This document shows positions 47,634 to 56,411 of a stretch of DNA of 64,000 nucleotides, piece by piece. Positions within the stretch are counted from its first letter, which is position 1. Each line of letters opens with the position of its first letter. The stretch is from Asticcacaulis sp. (GTDB lineage Bacteria > Pseudomonadota > Alphaproteobacteria > Caulobacterales > Caulobacteraceae). The stretch is taken from contig JANQAC010000001.1 in NCBI GenBank assembly GCA_024707255.1, positions 2,046,001-2,110,000 on the forward strand. Direction: 5' to 3'. Under the pieces are notes generated by a model that had not been told where the DNA came from, did no database searches, and saw only the letters and a program-made list of their open reading frames with translations. The translations under genes were made by a program, and so were the position numbers.

Positions 47634-47711
47634 CGGATGACAAGAGATGGACGGACGCGGGACGGGTAGGCGCGACATTAGCGCGTGGCGTGGCGAACTT
47701 AGGGCCGGCAT

Positions 47712-48659
47712 ATGAAAACCGAGGTCAAGGCGCTGCTTTACAACGCGGCTGGGCATGACGAGGCCATGGCAACGGCAGACATAGATTTTGCGGGGCTGAA
47801 CAAAAATAAACTTCTTTGGATCGATGGCCCTGCCGATAAACTGGCAACCTTAAAAACCCTGCCCGAAGATGTTGCGCGCGCCATTCATGCGGATGCGCAA
47901 ACGGCAACGCTCGAGATTTTTGATTCCTGCTATCGTTTTTTCGTGCCGGTGCTGGACAGCAACAATGCGATCCGCCAGTTGACTTTTTTGGTGGGAAAAG
48001 GCTGCCTGATTACGATCTGTGATCAGCGACCCGGGTTCATGGACCGGTTCGTCGAGACCGACCGGGGCGAAACCCTGAACGGCAAGCTCACGCCGTCGGC
48101 CCTGGCCGCGTCCCTGCTCTCGGAATTGCTGGATGACTATCGCAAGGGCATTGCCGATATCGACAAGAAAATTGATAAGCTGGACGAAGACATCCTGCGT
48201 GTACGGGAGAAGAAAGCGCCGCTCGCCACACTCGCGACCCTCCGTCGGCGGGTGTCAAGACTAAGGTCGTCATTGGGGGATATGGGAGGAACGATCCATG
48301 CGCTGACGCGACCGGATTTCCTGGCCCATATTGACGCCTGCGATCACACGCATTTCGAGAATACGGCCCGGATCCTGGACCGCCTGGACGATGCGGTCGC
48401 GCGGGCGCGTGAGACCATCATCGGCAGTTTTGATCTCTATACGACGCGGGTGGCCCAGGACACAAACCAATTGGTGAAGGCGCTGACGATTGCGACGGTA
48501 ATCACCGGGGTGATAGGCTGCGCCGCAGGCATATTTGGCATGAATTTCGACACGCCCTTCTTTCATTCGGGCGCTGTGGGTTTTCTCGAGGTCACGGCCG
48601 CGATGGTCATGACTTCGCTCGCCATCGTCGGCATTGCCATCTGGCGCCGCTGGTTTTGA
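47712..48659 (+). CDS. CorA-family divalent cation transporter
   Basis: Protein of 315 residues: a large cytoplasmic N-terminal funnel with long helices (DYRKGIADIDKKIDKLDEDI), and two C-terminal membrane segments. The first segment ends with the signature GMN (AAGIFGMNFDTPF). It probably carries magnesium, cobalt or zinc; subgroup (CorA or ZntB) is not resolved. Confidence 0.9.
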   Translation: MKTEVKALLYNAAGHDEAMATADIDFAGLNKNKLLWIDGPADKLATLKTLPEDVARAIHADAQTATLEIFDSCYRFFVPVLDSNNAIRQLTFLVGKGCLITICDQRPGFMDRFVETDRGETLNGKLTPSALAASLLSELLDDYRKGIADIDKKIDKLDEDILRVREKKAPLATLATLRRRVSRLRSSLGDMGGTIHALTRPDFLAHIDACDHTHFENTARILDRLDDAVARARETIIGSFDLYTTRVAQDTNQLVKALTIATVITGVIGCAAGIFGMNFDTPFFHSGAVGFLEVTAAMVMTSLAIVGIAIWRRWF

Positions 48660-48670
48660 GGGCCTGATCC

Positions 48671-49396
48671 CTAGAACAACGAACCTTGCATGGGCGTCAT
48701 GGGTTCCGTGCGACCCAATGCCTGGTGATCCTCGAATGTCATCCCCTCCGGATGGTCGAGCTTCGTGCCGCGATTGACGATCGTGAGGAGACCATCCGGC
48801 ATGCCCTGCTCCTGGAATTCGATAACCTCGGCGGTGGTGGCTCTCAGCCAGAAGTCCACCTCTTCGGCCGTGCGCAAGATAAGGGGCATGGCTTTGGGAT
48901 GGACTGGCTTAACCTCCGCGTTCGCCCGGGTCGTCACGAAGGCATAGAGATCATGCGTCGTCTCGCCTTCCTTGACCTTGCGGACAGACGTCCACTGCGG
49001 CGTCCAGATCCCGGCGAAGAAGAACAGGGGGCGGTCTTCACTCAGCGCGAACCAGTGGTTCTGCTTGGTCTCATGGTGCGGTTCGCAAAAGGACGTCGCC
49101 GGCACAAGGGCGCGGTTCGCAATGCCCATCCATTGCTGCCAGTGTTTCTTGTCGAGTTCACGGCAGTTGGTGACGCCGGAATCGTAGTTTTTGCCCCGTA
49201 AATTAAAAGGGTGCGAGGGCATGCCCCAACGGCATTGCGCCAATTCCGGGCCGTCAGACGTGGCGCGCACAATAGGTCCGAAACCGTTGGCGAAGATGGC
49301 TGGCGATGGTTGCAGATTTCCGACAGCGCTGCGGAAATACTGGGTCAGTTGCCATATGGCATCCTGATTGCTGGTCATGGAGTAGAGGTTGCACAT
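48671..49396 (-). CDS. yedK: SOS-response-associated (SRAP) DNA-protein crosslink protein
   Basis: SRAP/HMCES/YedK family, 241 residues, which crosslinks to abasic sites in single-stranded DNA. ATG 49396 gives the essential N-terminus Met-Cys2 (MCNLYS). Active-site glutamate and asparagine regions are visible (TNCRELDKKHW, ALVPATSFCEPHHET) and the histidine is in PVHPKAMPLIL. The frame extends to 49669, but only this start exposes Cys2. A second SRAP gene is encoded divergently, immediately upstream. Confidence 0.9.
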   Translation of the reverse strand: MCNLYSMTSNQDAIWQLTQYFRSAVGNLQPSPAIFANGFGPIVRATSDGPELAQCRWGMPSHPFNLRGKNYDSGVTNCRELDKKHWQQWMGIANRALVPATSFCEPHHETKQNHWFALSEDRPLFFFAGIWTPQWTSVRKVKEGETTHDLYAFVTTRANAEVKPVHPKAMPLILRTAEEVDFWLRATTAEVIEFQEQGMPDGLLTIVNRGTKLDHPEGMTFEDHQALGRTEPMTPMQGSLF

Positions 49397-49472
49397 TGCC
49401 GGGCTCGGATAGATTTCGCGACAGGGGTGCCACCCAACGCCGAAATGACAGGTCTGGCAACCATTTTTCAAT

Positions 49473-50132
49473 ATGCGCATCCTCTGCCCAAGGCAGACGC
49501 GGTTGACTCCAAAAGTTAATGTTCTATATTTGTTCCGGGCGTGGCAGAGGGCGAAGAAAGCGGAACGTGTGATGCGGGCTGAGAAAAGGATCGCGGTGTA
49601 CGCTAAAAACAACGAAGGCCAGGTGGTGGTCAAAGAGATGCACCATGGCTTGATCCCTGCGCATTTCACTGGCTACTTGTCCGACTGGGGGGCGAGCACG
49701 AGCCATGTGCGGGTTGAAACAGTGGCAACGACGGACGCTTTTGTTAATGCCTGGGCGCGCAAGCGGCGGGTCGTTTTCCCGCTCGAATGCTATTACGGCA
49801 AGGCCAGTCCCGGATCGGACCTGACGGGTCGTAAAGGCAAGGCGGAAAGAGTGGCAATCAAACGCGCCGACGACAAACCGTTGGGCATTGCGGGGATTTA
49901 CGACTACGCGCACCTGGCAGATGGGCCGTTGCTATCCGCCGCCATGCTGACCCGTGCACCAGGTAAGCGGATGTTCGACATACATGATCGCGAGCCAGTC
50001 ATTCTTGAGCCGGAAGACTGGCAGGCGTGGCTGGACGGCGTTGATACGCTCGACCTGGCAAAGCCTTGGGCCGACGACGCGTTCATCGTTGTTCCGGCAC
50101 CTCTCACCAGAACAGGCCGTCGGGCCGGGTAG
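49473..50132 (+). CDS. Divergent SRAP-family protein, N-terminus unclear
   Basis: About 187-219 residues, depending on start (49473 or 49572). SRAP elements are present: HHGLIPAHFTGYLSDWG, TSHVRVET, the glutamate in FPLECYYGK, and the histidine in MFDIHDREPVIL. No available start gives the family's Met-Cys N-terminus; the aligned position reads V-N-V-L-Y. So the catalytic cysteine is either lost or hidden by a small sequence error just upstream. It is divergent from the normal SRAP gene. Confidence 0.7.
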   Translation: MRILCPRQTRLTPKVNVLYLFRAWQRAKKAERVMRAEKRIAVYAKNNEGQVVVKEMHHGLIPAHFTGYLSDWGASTSHVRVETVATTDAFVNAWARKRRVVFPLECYYGKASPGSDLTGRKGKAERVAIKRADDKPLGIAGIYDYAHLADGPLLSAAMLTRAPGKRMFDIHDREPVILEPEDWQAWLDGVDTLDLAKPWADDAFIVVPAPLTRTGRRAG

Positions 50133-50138
50133 GAATTC

Positions 50139-50692
50139 ATGCAACGATTTTTGCCACATCGCTTCGAGCTGACATCGGTCTCCGGCACGCTACCCGTGAC
50201 GGAAATCTACCGCGATTGTTACCCCGCAGTGGGGGATCAACTGGTTATCTTCAATTACTCCAACGTCGAGCCTACGCCATTGAGCGGTTTGACCCCAGGC
50301 CAGGGCGTTGGGAGCATGATCATTTCGAGCCGGTTGCGATCGCGCTTCGGCTGATCGAGGTCGTGCAAACGGCATCGCCCGCTAGCAATGTCGTGGCGCT
50401 CGATGGCGGTGGCGACTTGCCGCACCGTCTGGCCAACGTCGCCCGGGTCGCCCGGCAAAGCATCACGGATGGGCTTGCGCTAGACATCTGTCACGGTGAC
50501 TTCCTTTCGCTGTGCGAGGCCGGAAACCTCACATCAGATGTGGCCGGCTATGACGCATTTGCCTATCAACGAATTCCCGCCACGGTTGGCGAAACGGACG
50601 CCAGGTGGAATGTCTCGACCTGTTTCACCGGCTATTCCGATGATCGGCACGTGCTTTATGTGACATTGCCAGGGGCGCGCCCTTCGTCATGA
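50139..50692 (+). CDS. Hypothetical protein, frame broken once
   Basis: About 184 residues when restored. The first part (from ATG 50139, or GTG 50197) reads ...IYRDCYPAVGDQLVIFNYSNVE. The second part, in another frame, reads AYAIERFDPRPGRWEHDHFE and continues to 50692. One missing base near 50271 joins them smoothly. Family not recognised. It begins 6 bases after the SRAP paralogue, and the next gene overlaps its stop by 4 bases, so the three form a unit. Confidence 0.55.
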
Positions 50693-50982
50693 ACCTCCAT
50701 TTTCTCGCTTTAGCCAGGGCATATTGTGAAGGACGCCTGCCCGCCTCTCAACTTTTGACACGCGCTGTCGAGATCACCATGAATACCGGCACGGTGGTCG
50801 ATGAGGCGATCAGTCATGCCCTGGTCAATGGAACGGATCCCCTGATAGAGGGGTTGATGCCGCCTTACGATGCCGCGCAGGAATTGACGCGCATACTCAT
50901 GCCGTCGGAGTCGGCGCGTATCCGGTCGATATGGGAGGCACATGTACGGCGTATCTCCGTACCACCGCCCACCCGGCAGTGA
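50689..50982 (+). CDS. Small hypothetical protein
   Basis: Protein of 97 residues from ATG 50689, overlapping the preceding stop (ATGA). Helical, soluble, with SQLLTRAVEITMNTGTVVD and PYDAAQELTRILMP. Function unknown; last gene of the unit that begins with the SRAP paralogue. Confidence 0.6.
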   Translation: MNLHFLALARAYCEGRLPASQLLTRAVEITMNTGTVVDEAISHALVNGTDPLIEGLMPPYDAAQELTRILMPSESARIRSIWEAHVRRISVPPPTRQ

Positions 50983-51453
50983 ATGCTCGATCCGTCACCG
51001 CAAGCCGTCTTTTCCGCTTCCCCAAAAGCGCCGGCCAATCAGACCTAGCGTTTTGGGGATAAAGTCTCGTCGCATAATAGATGGCAAATATGGTAGCGTG
51101 TAAGTTTCGGTCGCGCCGATCGGGAGTATTGCCCAGTAAGTTCCCGATCTATCAGACATAACGGCTTACGCAGCGCTTACCAATTCACCCGTACTCACCC
51201 TTTCTTACTTATGTCGCCTGCCTGTAATTTTGCCCTCTACAACTGGACGAAATGGGGAAAAGATGAGGCCCGAGCTTAGCGGAGGTCAAGGATGACAATG
51301 GTGTCGCGTTCTGATCGTAGCGGCAAACACATCTTCTGTCTTTCTGAATTTGCTCTACTCTTATTAGCGAAGATCGCTGGCAAATCGATTTCTTACCCCG
51401 GGCGTGGGATATCTTTTCGTCTGGCAAATGTGCCAGTTTTCCCGGAGGTTTCC
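50983..51453. other. Gene-free region, 471 bases
   Basis: No supported gene. The frame of the downstream DUF4142 gene is open back to 51292, but that part has no secretion or domain features and precedes the real ribosome binding site. Nothing else is seen apart from short AT-rich stretches that could hold the promoter. Confidence 0.5.
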
Positions 51454-51801
51454 ATGTCATCAAAGTTTGGTATTGCTGCATCACTCGCTTTTACTTGCGC
51501 ACTTGCGGCCGGGTCAGCCTTCGCGACTGATAAGCCGGTGGATTTCGTAACGAAGGCTGGGCAGGGCGACATGTTCGAAGTGCAGCTGGCCAAGATTGCG
51601 TTGCAGAAGTCAAAGAATCCAGAGGTGCGCGGGTTTGCGACCCAAATGATTGACGACCATTCTAAATCGGGGAAAGAACTCAAGGCTGTGGCTGCCAAAT
51701 CGCACATTCGGGTGCCGACCAAGTTGGACTCTGATTACCGTAAGAAGCTGGCCGACTTCTCGAAGAAGACCGACAGCTTCGACTGTCCGGCATCAGCGTG
51801 A
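51454..51801 (+). CDS. C-terminally truncated DUF4142 protein
   Basis: Protein of 115 residues from ATG 51454, with GGAGG 5 bases upstream. It has a signal peptide (AASLAFTCALAAGSAFA) and the first half of the DUF4142 bundle (DFVTKAGQGDMFEVQLAKIA, FATQMIDDHSKSG). It breaks off after KKTDSFD, missing about the last 55-60 residues present in the copy at 38289. A transposase-like fragment starts 67 bases downstream, so an insertion-related truncation is plausible. Confidence 0.7.
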   Translation: MSSKFGIAASLAFTCALAAGSAFATDKPVDFVTKAGQGDMFEVQLAKIALQKSKNPEVRGFATQMIDDHSKSGKELKAVAAKSHIRVPTKLDSDYRKKLADFSKKTDSFDCPASA

Positions 51802-51867
51802 ATGGGCCTAAATTGCGTTCTTGAGATCAGGAGGGTTTGACCTCATCGTAGCCCCCAAGGAGCGAAG

Positions 51868-51942
51868 ATGAGAGGCAAACCCATGGCACCGAAAGTGACC
51901 AAGCCATCGGCTGAGAAAGTCGTCAAAGATAACCGTTTAAGG
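51868..51942 (+). pseudogene. Possible IS3-family orfA remnant
   Basis: The segment MAPKVTKPSAEKVVKD resembles the first residues of IS3-group OrfA transposase proteins. Similarity stops within about 20 codons and the rest of the frame (to 52143) is unlike transposase. I see no terminal inverted repeats. A minimal remnant at best. Confidence 0.35.
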
Positions 51943-52005
51943 GAGCGGTGCTCCAATTTGAGCGACGGCATCAAGACTGTCCCGATAACTGCAACAACGA
52001 CTTTT

Positions 52006-52184
52006 TCAACGAAATCGGCTGGAAGCAGAACGGGACATTGGCCATTCCGCTACGATTGCCAGCACGATCGAAAGAACGGCTGCATGGGCCAGGCGGGCCA
52101 TATGATAGTCCGTCGTGTTGCACAGGCCGGCATGAGGGTATGAACGCCGGACGCGATGGCGGTGATGGGGGTAAGCTTATTCAT
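52006..52184 (-). CDS. Possible small membrane protein, frame broken
   Basis: GGAG lies 6 bases from ATG 52184 and the first codons read MNKLTPITAIASGV. A different frame over the following bases reads AGLCNTTDYHMARLAHAAVL and a hydrophobic stretch (SIVLAIVAEWPM), ending at 52006. One base near 52130 would join them into about 59 residues. Tentative. Confidence 0.35.
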
Positions 52185-52204
52185 ACGGTTCTCCATTGAG
52201 CTAC

Positions 52205-52410
52205 GGTTTCAGCGGGCACAAAGTCGCGCTGAAACCCTGCTCGCTGGCGAAGCCCGGGGTAGCAAGGGCGAGGACGTGGCGCGGGAGGGTATCCCCGGCT
52301 TGCAAGCCGGCCCAATCGCTTGCCGGCTGAAGGTGGGGGAGACCGGCGCCGCGGTCCCGTCTTCGGGACTTCATCCTTGCCCGCGCGAGGGCGGGAGCCC
52401 GTAGCATTCC
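52205..52410. repeat. Dense cluster of inverted repeats
   Basis: Within about 200 non-coding bases there is a 10-base stem (GGTTTCAGCG at 52205 with CGCTGAAACC at 52227), a perfect 16-base palindrome CCGGCTTGCAAGCCGG (52295-52310), and shorter hairpins with TCCCG/CGGGA and CCCGC/GCGGG arms. It may be a structured RNA or a dispersed palindromic element; only one copy is visible here. Confidence 0.55.
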
Positions 52411-52501
52411 CTGTTCGATCTGTCGCACTGACGGATTTCCAATCGCGATGTCTGGATGTACTGTCGCCTGTGCGGGCGTCTGACGCCTTGGGGGAAGTCG
52501 C

Positions 52502-53302
52502 ATGGAAAATCGGATCACAGAGGCTTATGCGCGTGCCAAGACAGCGTTGCAGGCCGATCGAAGCTACAAATGGCTGACCGGTGTCATCGCGGCCGTCATG
52601 ATGGCAGCCGGGCTGTCAGATCTGGGGGCATTCAGCCATGGGGTATTGACTTGGCTGAATACGCATTTCGATCGCCTCGGTGTAGCCATCGCGTACCGCC
52701 TTGGCTGCGACATTCAAGTCACTCAATTGTTTTTAATCTATGCGACCGTTCTGCCCTTCTGGATTAGCGGGGTCGTTCAGCGGTTCTGGTTCAAGGAAAA
52801 GAAGGCGGATGGCACGCTCGACTATCTGGTCGCGATCTTCTGTACCTGGTTTCTCTGGGCCATCTGGTTCATCAAGATGTTTGCCGTGTTGCTATCGTCG
52901 AGTGGTATGACCCGGGAAGACGAGCAGATGATACTCCTCATCAGTTCAATTCTCTCCGGTTTCACCTGCGTCGTATCCTGCATCGTGTTCGGCGTGGTTC
53001 GCGGACTGTTCAAATTGCCGGGCTATTCCGCTTACCTGACCTCGACGCTTCTGCCGCCGACCCTGCTTTTCGGTTACATGACTTTTTCAAGCGCTTCCGT
53101 GATGCACGCGCAGCATTACCCATTCTACCGAACCTCGTCTGAAACGGTGACGAGCGGAACTATGACGTTTATCGAGTTTTTCCTGCCTGTCCTCATCGCC
53201 CTCAATGCGTCCCGTGTCCGCCTCGTCGGCCTGCTGCTGATGGTTATCTGCGTTCTGGCGTTTGGATACGACTATCTGGTTGCGATCCTAACCAGCTTTT
53301 GA
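52502..53302 (+). CDS. Hypothetical multi-pass membrane protein
   Basis: Protein of 266 residues, not recognised. About six hydrophobic segments, for example QLFLIYATVLPFWISGVV, YLVAIFCTWFLWAIWFI, LLISSILSGFTCVVSCIVFG and the C-terminal LVGLLLMVICVLAFGYDYLV. It has a charged N-terminus without signal peptide. Last gene before the conflict island. Confidence 0.7.
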   Translation: MENRITEAYARAKTALQADRSYKWLTGVIAAVMMAAGLSDLGAFSHGVLTWLNTHFDRLGVAIAYRLGCDIQVTQLFLIYATVLPFWISGVVQRFWFKEKKADGTLDYLVAIFCTWFLWAIWFIKMFAVLLSSSGMTREDEQMILLISSILSGFTCVVSCIVFGVVRGLFKLPGYSAYLTSTLLPPTLLFGYMTFSSASVMHAQHYPFYRTSSETVTSGTMTFIEFFLPVLIALNASRVRLVGLLLMVICVLAFGYDYLVAILTSF

Positions 53303-53452
53303 TGCCCCGATACGCTTACCCTTTTCGTCTTTAAGGCGGACGGAGCTAACGGCGGAGAAATCGCGTGATAGGATGCACCCGACACTGGTGGCAGGCCACA
53401 GCGCTTCTCGTAATACGCGCATATACGCTTGCGTGGCGGGTAAATGTCGTTA

Positions 53453-53468
53453 TCATGATTTCATGATT
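53453..53468 (+). promoter_or_regulatory. Tandem TCATGATT repeat upstream of the RHH gene
   Basis: Two perfect adjacent copies of TCATGATT lie 37 bases before the ribbon-helix-helix start. Short direct repeats with palindromic cores (TCATGA) are typical targets of ribbon-helix-helix dimers. Autoregulation of the island operon is inferred. Confidence 0.5.
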
Positions 53469-53505
53469 AAGCGAACAGCAGTCGACAACATCGAGGACGT
53501 CAGCG

Positions 53506-53676
53506 ATGGATGAAGCACCTCTTCAGATTACCGTTCCGGCGAACACGAAAAGAAGTTTGAAAATTAGATCGGCGGAGACCGGTGACACGATGCGGGTTAT
53601 CGTGCTGAAGGCGTTGGCAGAAGCGGGCATAGAAGTTCCAGTAGCGGAGTTGTTTGACCGAAGGAGGGGGAAGTGA
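53506..53676 (+). CDS. Ribbon-helix-helix (CopG/ParG-like) regulator
   Basis: Protein of 56 residues. The pattern fits a ribbon-helix-helix: strand LQITVPANTKRSLKI, then helix-turn-helix AETGDTMRVIVLKALAEAGI. Its stop overlaps the GTG start of the methyltransferase (GTGA), and the methyltransferase ribosome binding site AGGAGG lies inside its last codons. It is therefore the first gene of the island operon and probably its regulator. Confidence 0.7.
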   Translation: MDEAPLQITVPANTKRSLKIRSAETGDTMRVIVLKALAEAGIEVPVAELFDRRRGK

Positions 53677-54831
53677 CCACAAAGATCGTTGAGGACAAGC
53701 AGAGCCTAGGCCAAGTCGAAGGCCAAACGATGGGCTTTAACGATGTAAGGGCATGCGATTTGTTCGCTGGCGCTGGCGGATTTTCATTGGGTGCCTTCGA
53801 AGCCGGTGTCCGTGTGGCCGCCGCGGTCGAACTTAATAAGCACGCTTGTGCGACCTACCGGTCCAACTTGATAGACACCGGTCTCACGAAAACACGGCTG
53901 TTCGAGGAAGACATAACCAAGCTTGAGCCTGCTACCGTCAAATCCGAGGCTGGATTTGATACCAGTCCTTGCGACATTCTTCTCGGTGGACCGCCCTGCC
54001 AAGGGTTCTCTGCTCACAGAATAAATGGCGCCGGTATCAACGACCCTCGCAACGGTCTCTTGTTGCGCTATTTCGAGTATGTGCGGGTACTGCGACCAGC
54101 TTTTTTTTCTTGTTGAGAACGTTCCCGGCCTTCTGTGGGCTCGGCATGCAACGTTCGTTGAAGCATTCTATGCCCTCGCTCGCGCAGCAGATTACGAAGT
54201 TCTAGAGCCGCAGGTGATCAATGCGCGGGACTTCGGCGTCCCGCAAAACCGGAAACGGGTATTTTTACTGGGATACGATCGTAAACGTGTTAGCGATGTC
54301 GCATCTTGGCCGCCACTTCCGACGCACTTCGGTCATGGCGCCGAAAATGCTTTGGCTTCGTGGATTCCCGCGTCTGCGGTCTTCGATCGCGCGACGATGC
54401 CAGGTGACCCCAATGACGTTCACATGAAGCACGGCCCGGAATTGGTAGAAGCATTCGCCAATACGCCGATTAATGGCGGTTCGCGCCGTGAGTCGGGTCG
54501 AGTTCTGCCTTGTCACGAAGGGCACGTGGGCCACCATGACGTGTACGGTAGAATCGACCCATCGGCACCCGCTCCGACCATGACGACCGCTTGCATAAAC
54601 CCATCCAAGGGCCGCTTCGTTCACCCGACCCAGAACCATGGCATCACGTTGAGGCAGGCAGCGAGGATTCAGTCGTTCCCCGACTGGTTCAACTTTGAAG
54701 GCGGCCTCATGGCTGGCGGCGTGCAGGTCGGGAACGCGGTGCCGGTGAGACTTGCTGCGGCCCTCCTAACGCCCATTAAAGACGCAGTATTGTCCTTGCG
54801 AGCCGCGGAGAAAGCCGCGAAGGCGGCCTGA
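53673..54831 (+). CDS. DNA cytosine-C5 methyltransferase, frame broken once
   Basis: C5-cytosine DNA methyltransferase of about 385 residues when restored. All key motifs are present in order: I (DLFAGAGGFSLGAFE), IV with catalytic cysteine (GGPPCQGFS), VI (FLVENVPG), VIII (PQNRKRVFLLG) and X (QVGNAVPVRLA). The frame stops at 54116 because the T8 run at 54102-54109 is one base too long; with seven Ts it reads PAFFLVENV. The variable region is short. The gene overlaps the regulator before it and the GHKL ATPase after it. No restriction endonuclease gene is adjacent. Confidence 0.88.
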
Positions 54832-56411
54832 TGGAAGGCCTTGCGTTCCAGACCCGCGCGCGGACGATCGATCACCTCGGTCGTGGCCAAATAGCGGACG
54901 CGCCCACCGCGATCAGCGAACTTTGGAAGAATGCGTACGATGCCTATGCTAAAGACGTGTCTCTGCATATCTTCGACGGGGAGCCCGATGTCGCGGCTAT
55001 TTTCGACGATGGCATCGGCATGAACAGAACTGATGTCGTCGACCGCTGGCTCGTGATCGGGACCGAAAGCAAAATCGAGACTTTCGAGGTCCAAGCCACC
55101 GAGACCTTTGGGCTGCCGATCCGGGTTCGACAGGGCGAAAAAGGTATCGGACGACTATCGGTCGCGTTCCTGGCGCCGATTACCGTACTTGTATCCAAGA
55201 AGCAGAATGAGGATTTCATCGCCGTAGTCGTCGATTGGCGTCTGTTCGAAAACCCGTTCATATCTTTGGACGACATCCGCTTGCCGGTTGAGACCTTCGA
55301 ATCACCAGACGAGCTGGCCGATGGCCTCCCGAAAATGGTCGACGTATTGCGGGCAAATTTGGGCGACGAGAAAACAGAGCGTGGCGTACGCCTGTCTGAG
55401 GGCTGGGCTAGATATTCCAACTATGAAAAGCGACAAAACGCCCCAGTAACCGAGCAGGCTATACGGCAATCTTGGGCCGCGATGCCGGTCACGCGCCGCC
55501 ACTTAGAAGAGTGGCAGGTGTACTTGGGCTTGGCGGAGCATGGGACCGCCATGTTCATGTCTGAGCTGAACCACGAACTCGGCGTCTGGGTTCGCCCTTC
55601 AGAAACGGGCGAGGAGGTCGACGAGGTCAAGGAAAAGCTGCGCCAGACGCTTACCGGATTCACCGACCCTTATTCGGCGAACCGCCCCGAGTTCACATAC
55701 GAAGTGTTCGTCCATAAGCGCGAAGACAACAATCGCCTTATCGGCACAGCCGACGTCTTCGGCCGTGATCGCCTTGTGGATTTGGAACATTATATCGACG
55801 GCGAATTCGACGAGCGAGGAACCTTCACCGGCAGGATAGTGGCCTTTGGGCAGGATCTCGGACTCCGCAGCTATACTCCGATCCGACCTGTGCAGGCAAA
55901 GGGCAAAGACAGACTGGGGCGTTTCGCCTTCACGATCGGGACATACGAAGTGGACGAACGCAGGTCGACCCATTCCGAACTGGAGCACGCGAATCTGATG
56001 CAGCAAGCCGATCGTTTTGGGGGCGTTTTCATTTACCGAGATTCGTTGCGGGTCATGCCGTATGGCCGTCCGGACGCCGATTTCCTCGGTCTGGAGGAAC
56101 GCCGCGGCAAGCACGCTGGCCGTGAATTTTGGGCGCATCGGCGTAGCTTCGGCCGGATCGCGGTGACGCGGCAGGCGAACCCCACGCTCAAAGACAAGGC
56201 CGGCCGCGAAGGGCTGGTAGACAATCGAGCCTTCCGGGAAATGCGGATACTTGTCGTGGAATTTTTGCGCGACGCCGCGCGTAAGTATTTCGGCACCGAT
56301 GCGCCGCTCCGGCAAGAGCTTATGCCCGGCATCATGGAGCGGAAGGCGCTTCAAAAGGCCGCTGCCGATAAGGCAAGAACTCGCCGAAAAAAAATCTACG
56401 TGAGTTCTTGA
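54831..56411 (+). CDS. GHKL ATPase (MORC/MutL/Hsp90-like)
   Basis: Protein of 526 residues with an N-terminal GHKL ATPase domain. Motif N is ISELWKNAYDAYA, G1 is DDGIGMNR, a IGTESK lid motif follows, and G2 is RQGEKGIGRLS. This set resembles MORC/Hsp90-like GHKL proteins that occur in restriction-modification neighbourhoods, not histidine kinases: there is no phospho-acceptor histidine. The C-terminal half is uncharacterised and ends in a basic tail. The ATG overlaps the methyltransferase stop by one base (TGATG). Likely an ATP-driven clamp or remodeller acting on DNA. Confidence 0.8.
   Translation: MEGLAFQTRARTIDHLGRGQIADAPTAISELWKNAYDAYAKDVSLHIFDGEPDVAAIFDDGIGMNRTDVVDRWLVIGTESKIETFEVQATETFGLPIRVRQGEKGIGRLSVAFLAPITVLVSKKQNEDFIAVVVDWRLFENPFISLDDIRLPVETFESPDELADGLPKMVDVLRANLGDEKTERGVRLSEGWARYSNYEKRQNAPVTEQAIRQSWAAMPVTRRHLEEWQVYLGLAEHGTAMFMSELNHELGVWVRPSETGEEVDEVKEKLRQTLTGFTDPYSANRPEFTYEVFVHKREDNNRLIGTADVFGRDRLVDLEHYIDGEFDERGTFTGRIVAFGQDLGLRSYTPIRPVQAKGKDRLGRFAFTIGTYEVDERRSTHSELEHANLMQQADRFGGVFIYRDSLRVMPYGRPDADFLGLEERRGKHAGREFWAHRRSFGRIAVTRQANPTLKDKAGREGLVDNRAFREMRILVVEFLRDAARKYFGTDAPLRQELMPGIMERKALQKAAADKARTRRKKIYVSS

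Noticed and set aside
51948..52199. Possible DDE transposase fragment (segment DFFNEIGWKQNGTLAI)
   Set aside because: The resemblance is short and the same bases fit a minus-strand small protein better; no inverted terminal repeats found.
53673..54831. Classical type II restriction-modification system
   Set aside because: No restriction endonuclease or Vsr-like nuclease recognised in the neighbouring genes.
55599..56354. Minus-strand frame of 251 codons inside the GHKL ATPase gene
   Set aside because: Shadow of a protein with conserved motifs; no ribosome binding site considered convincing.
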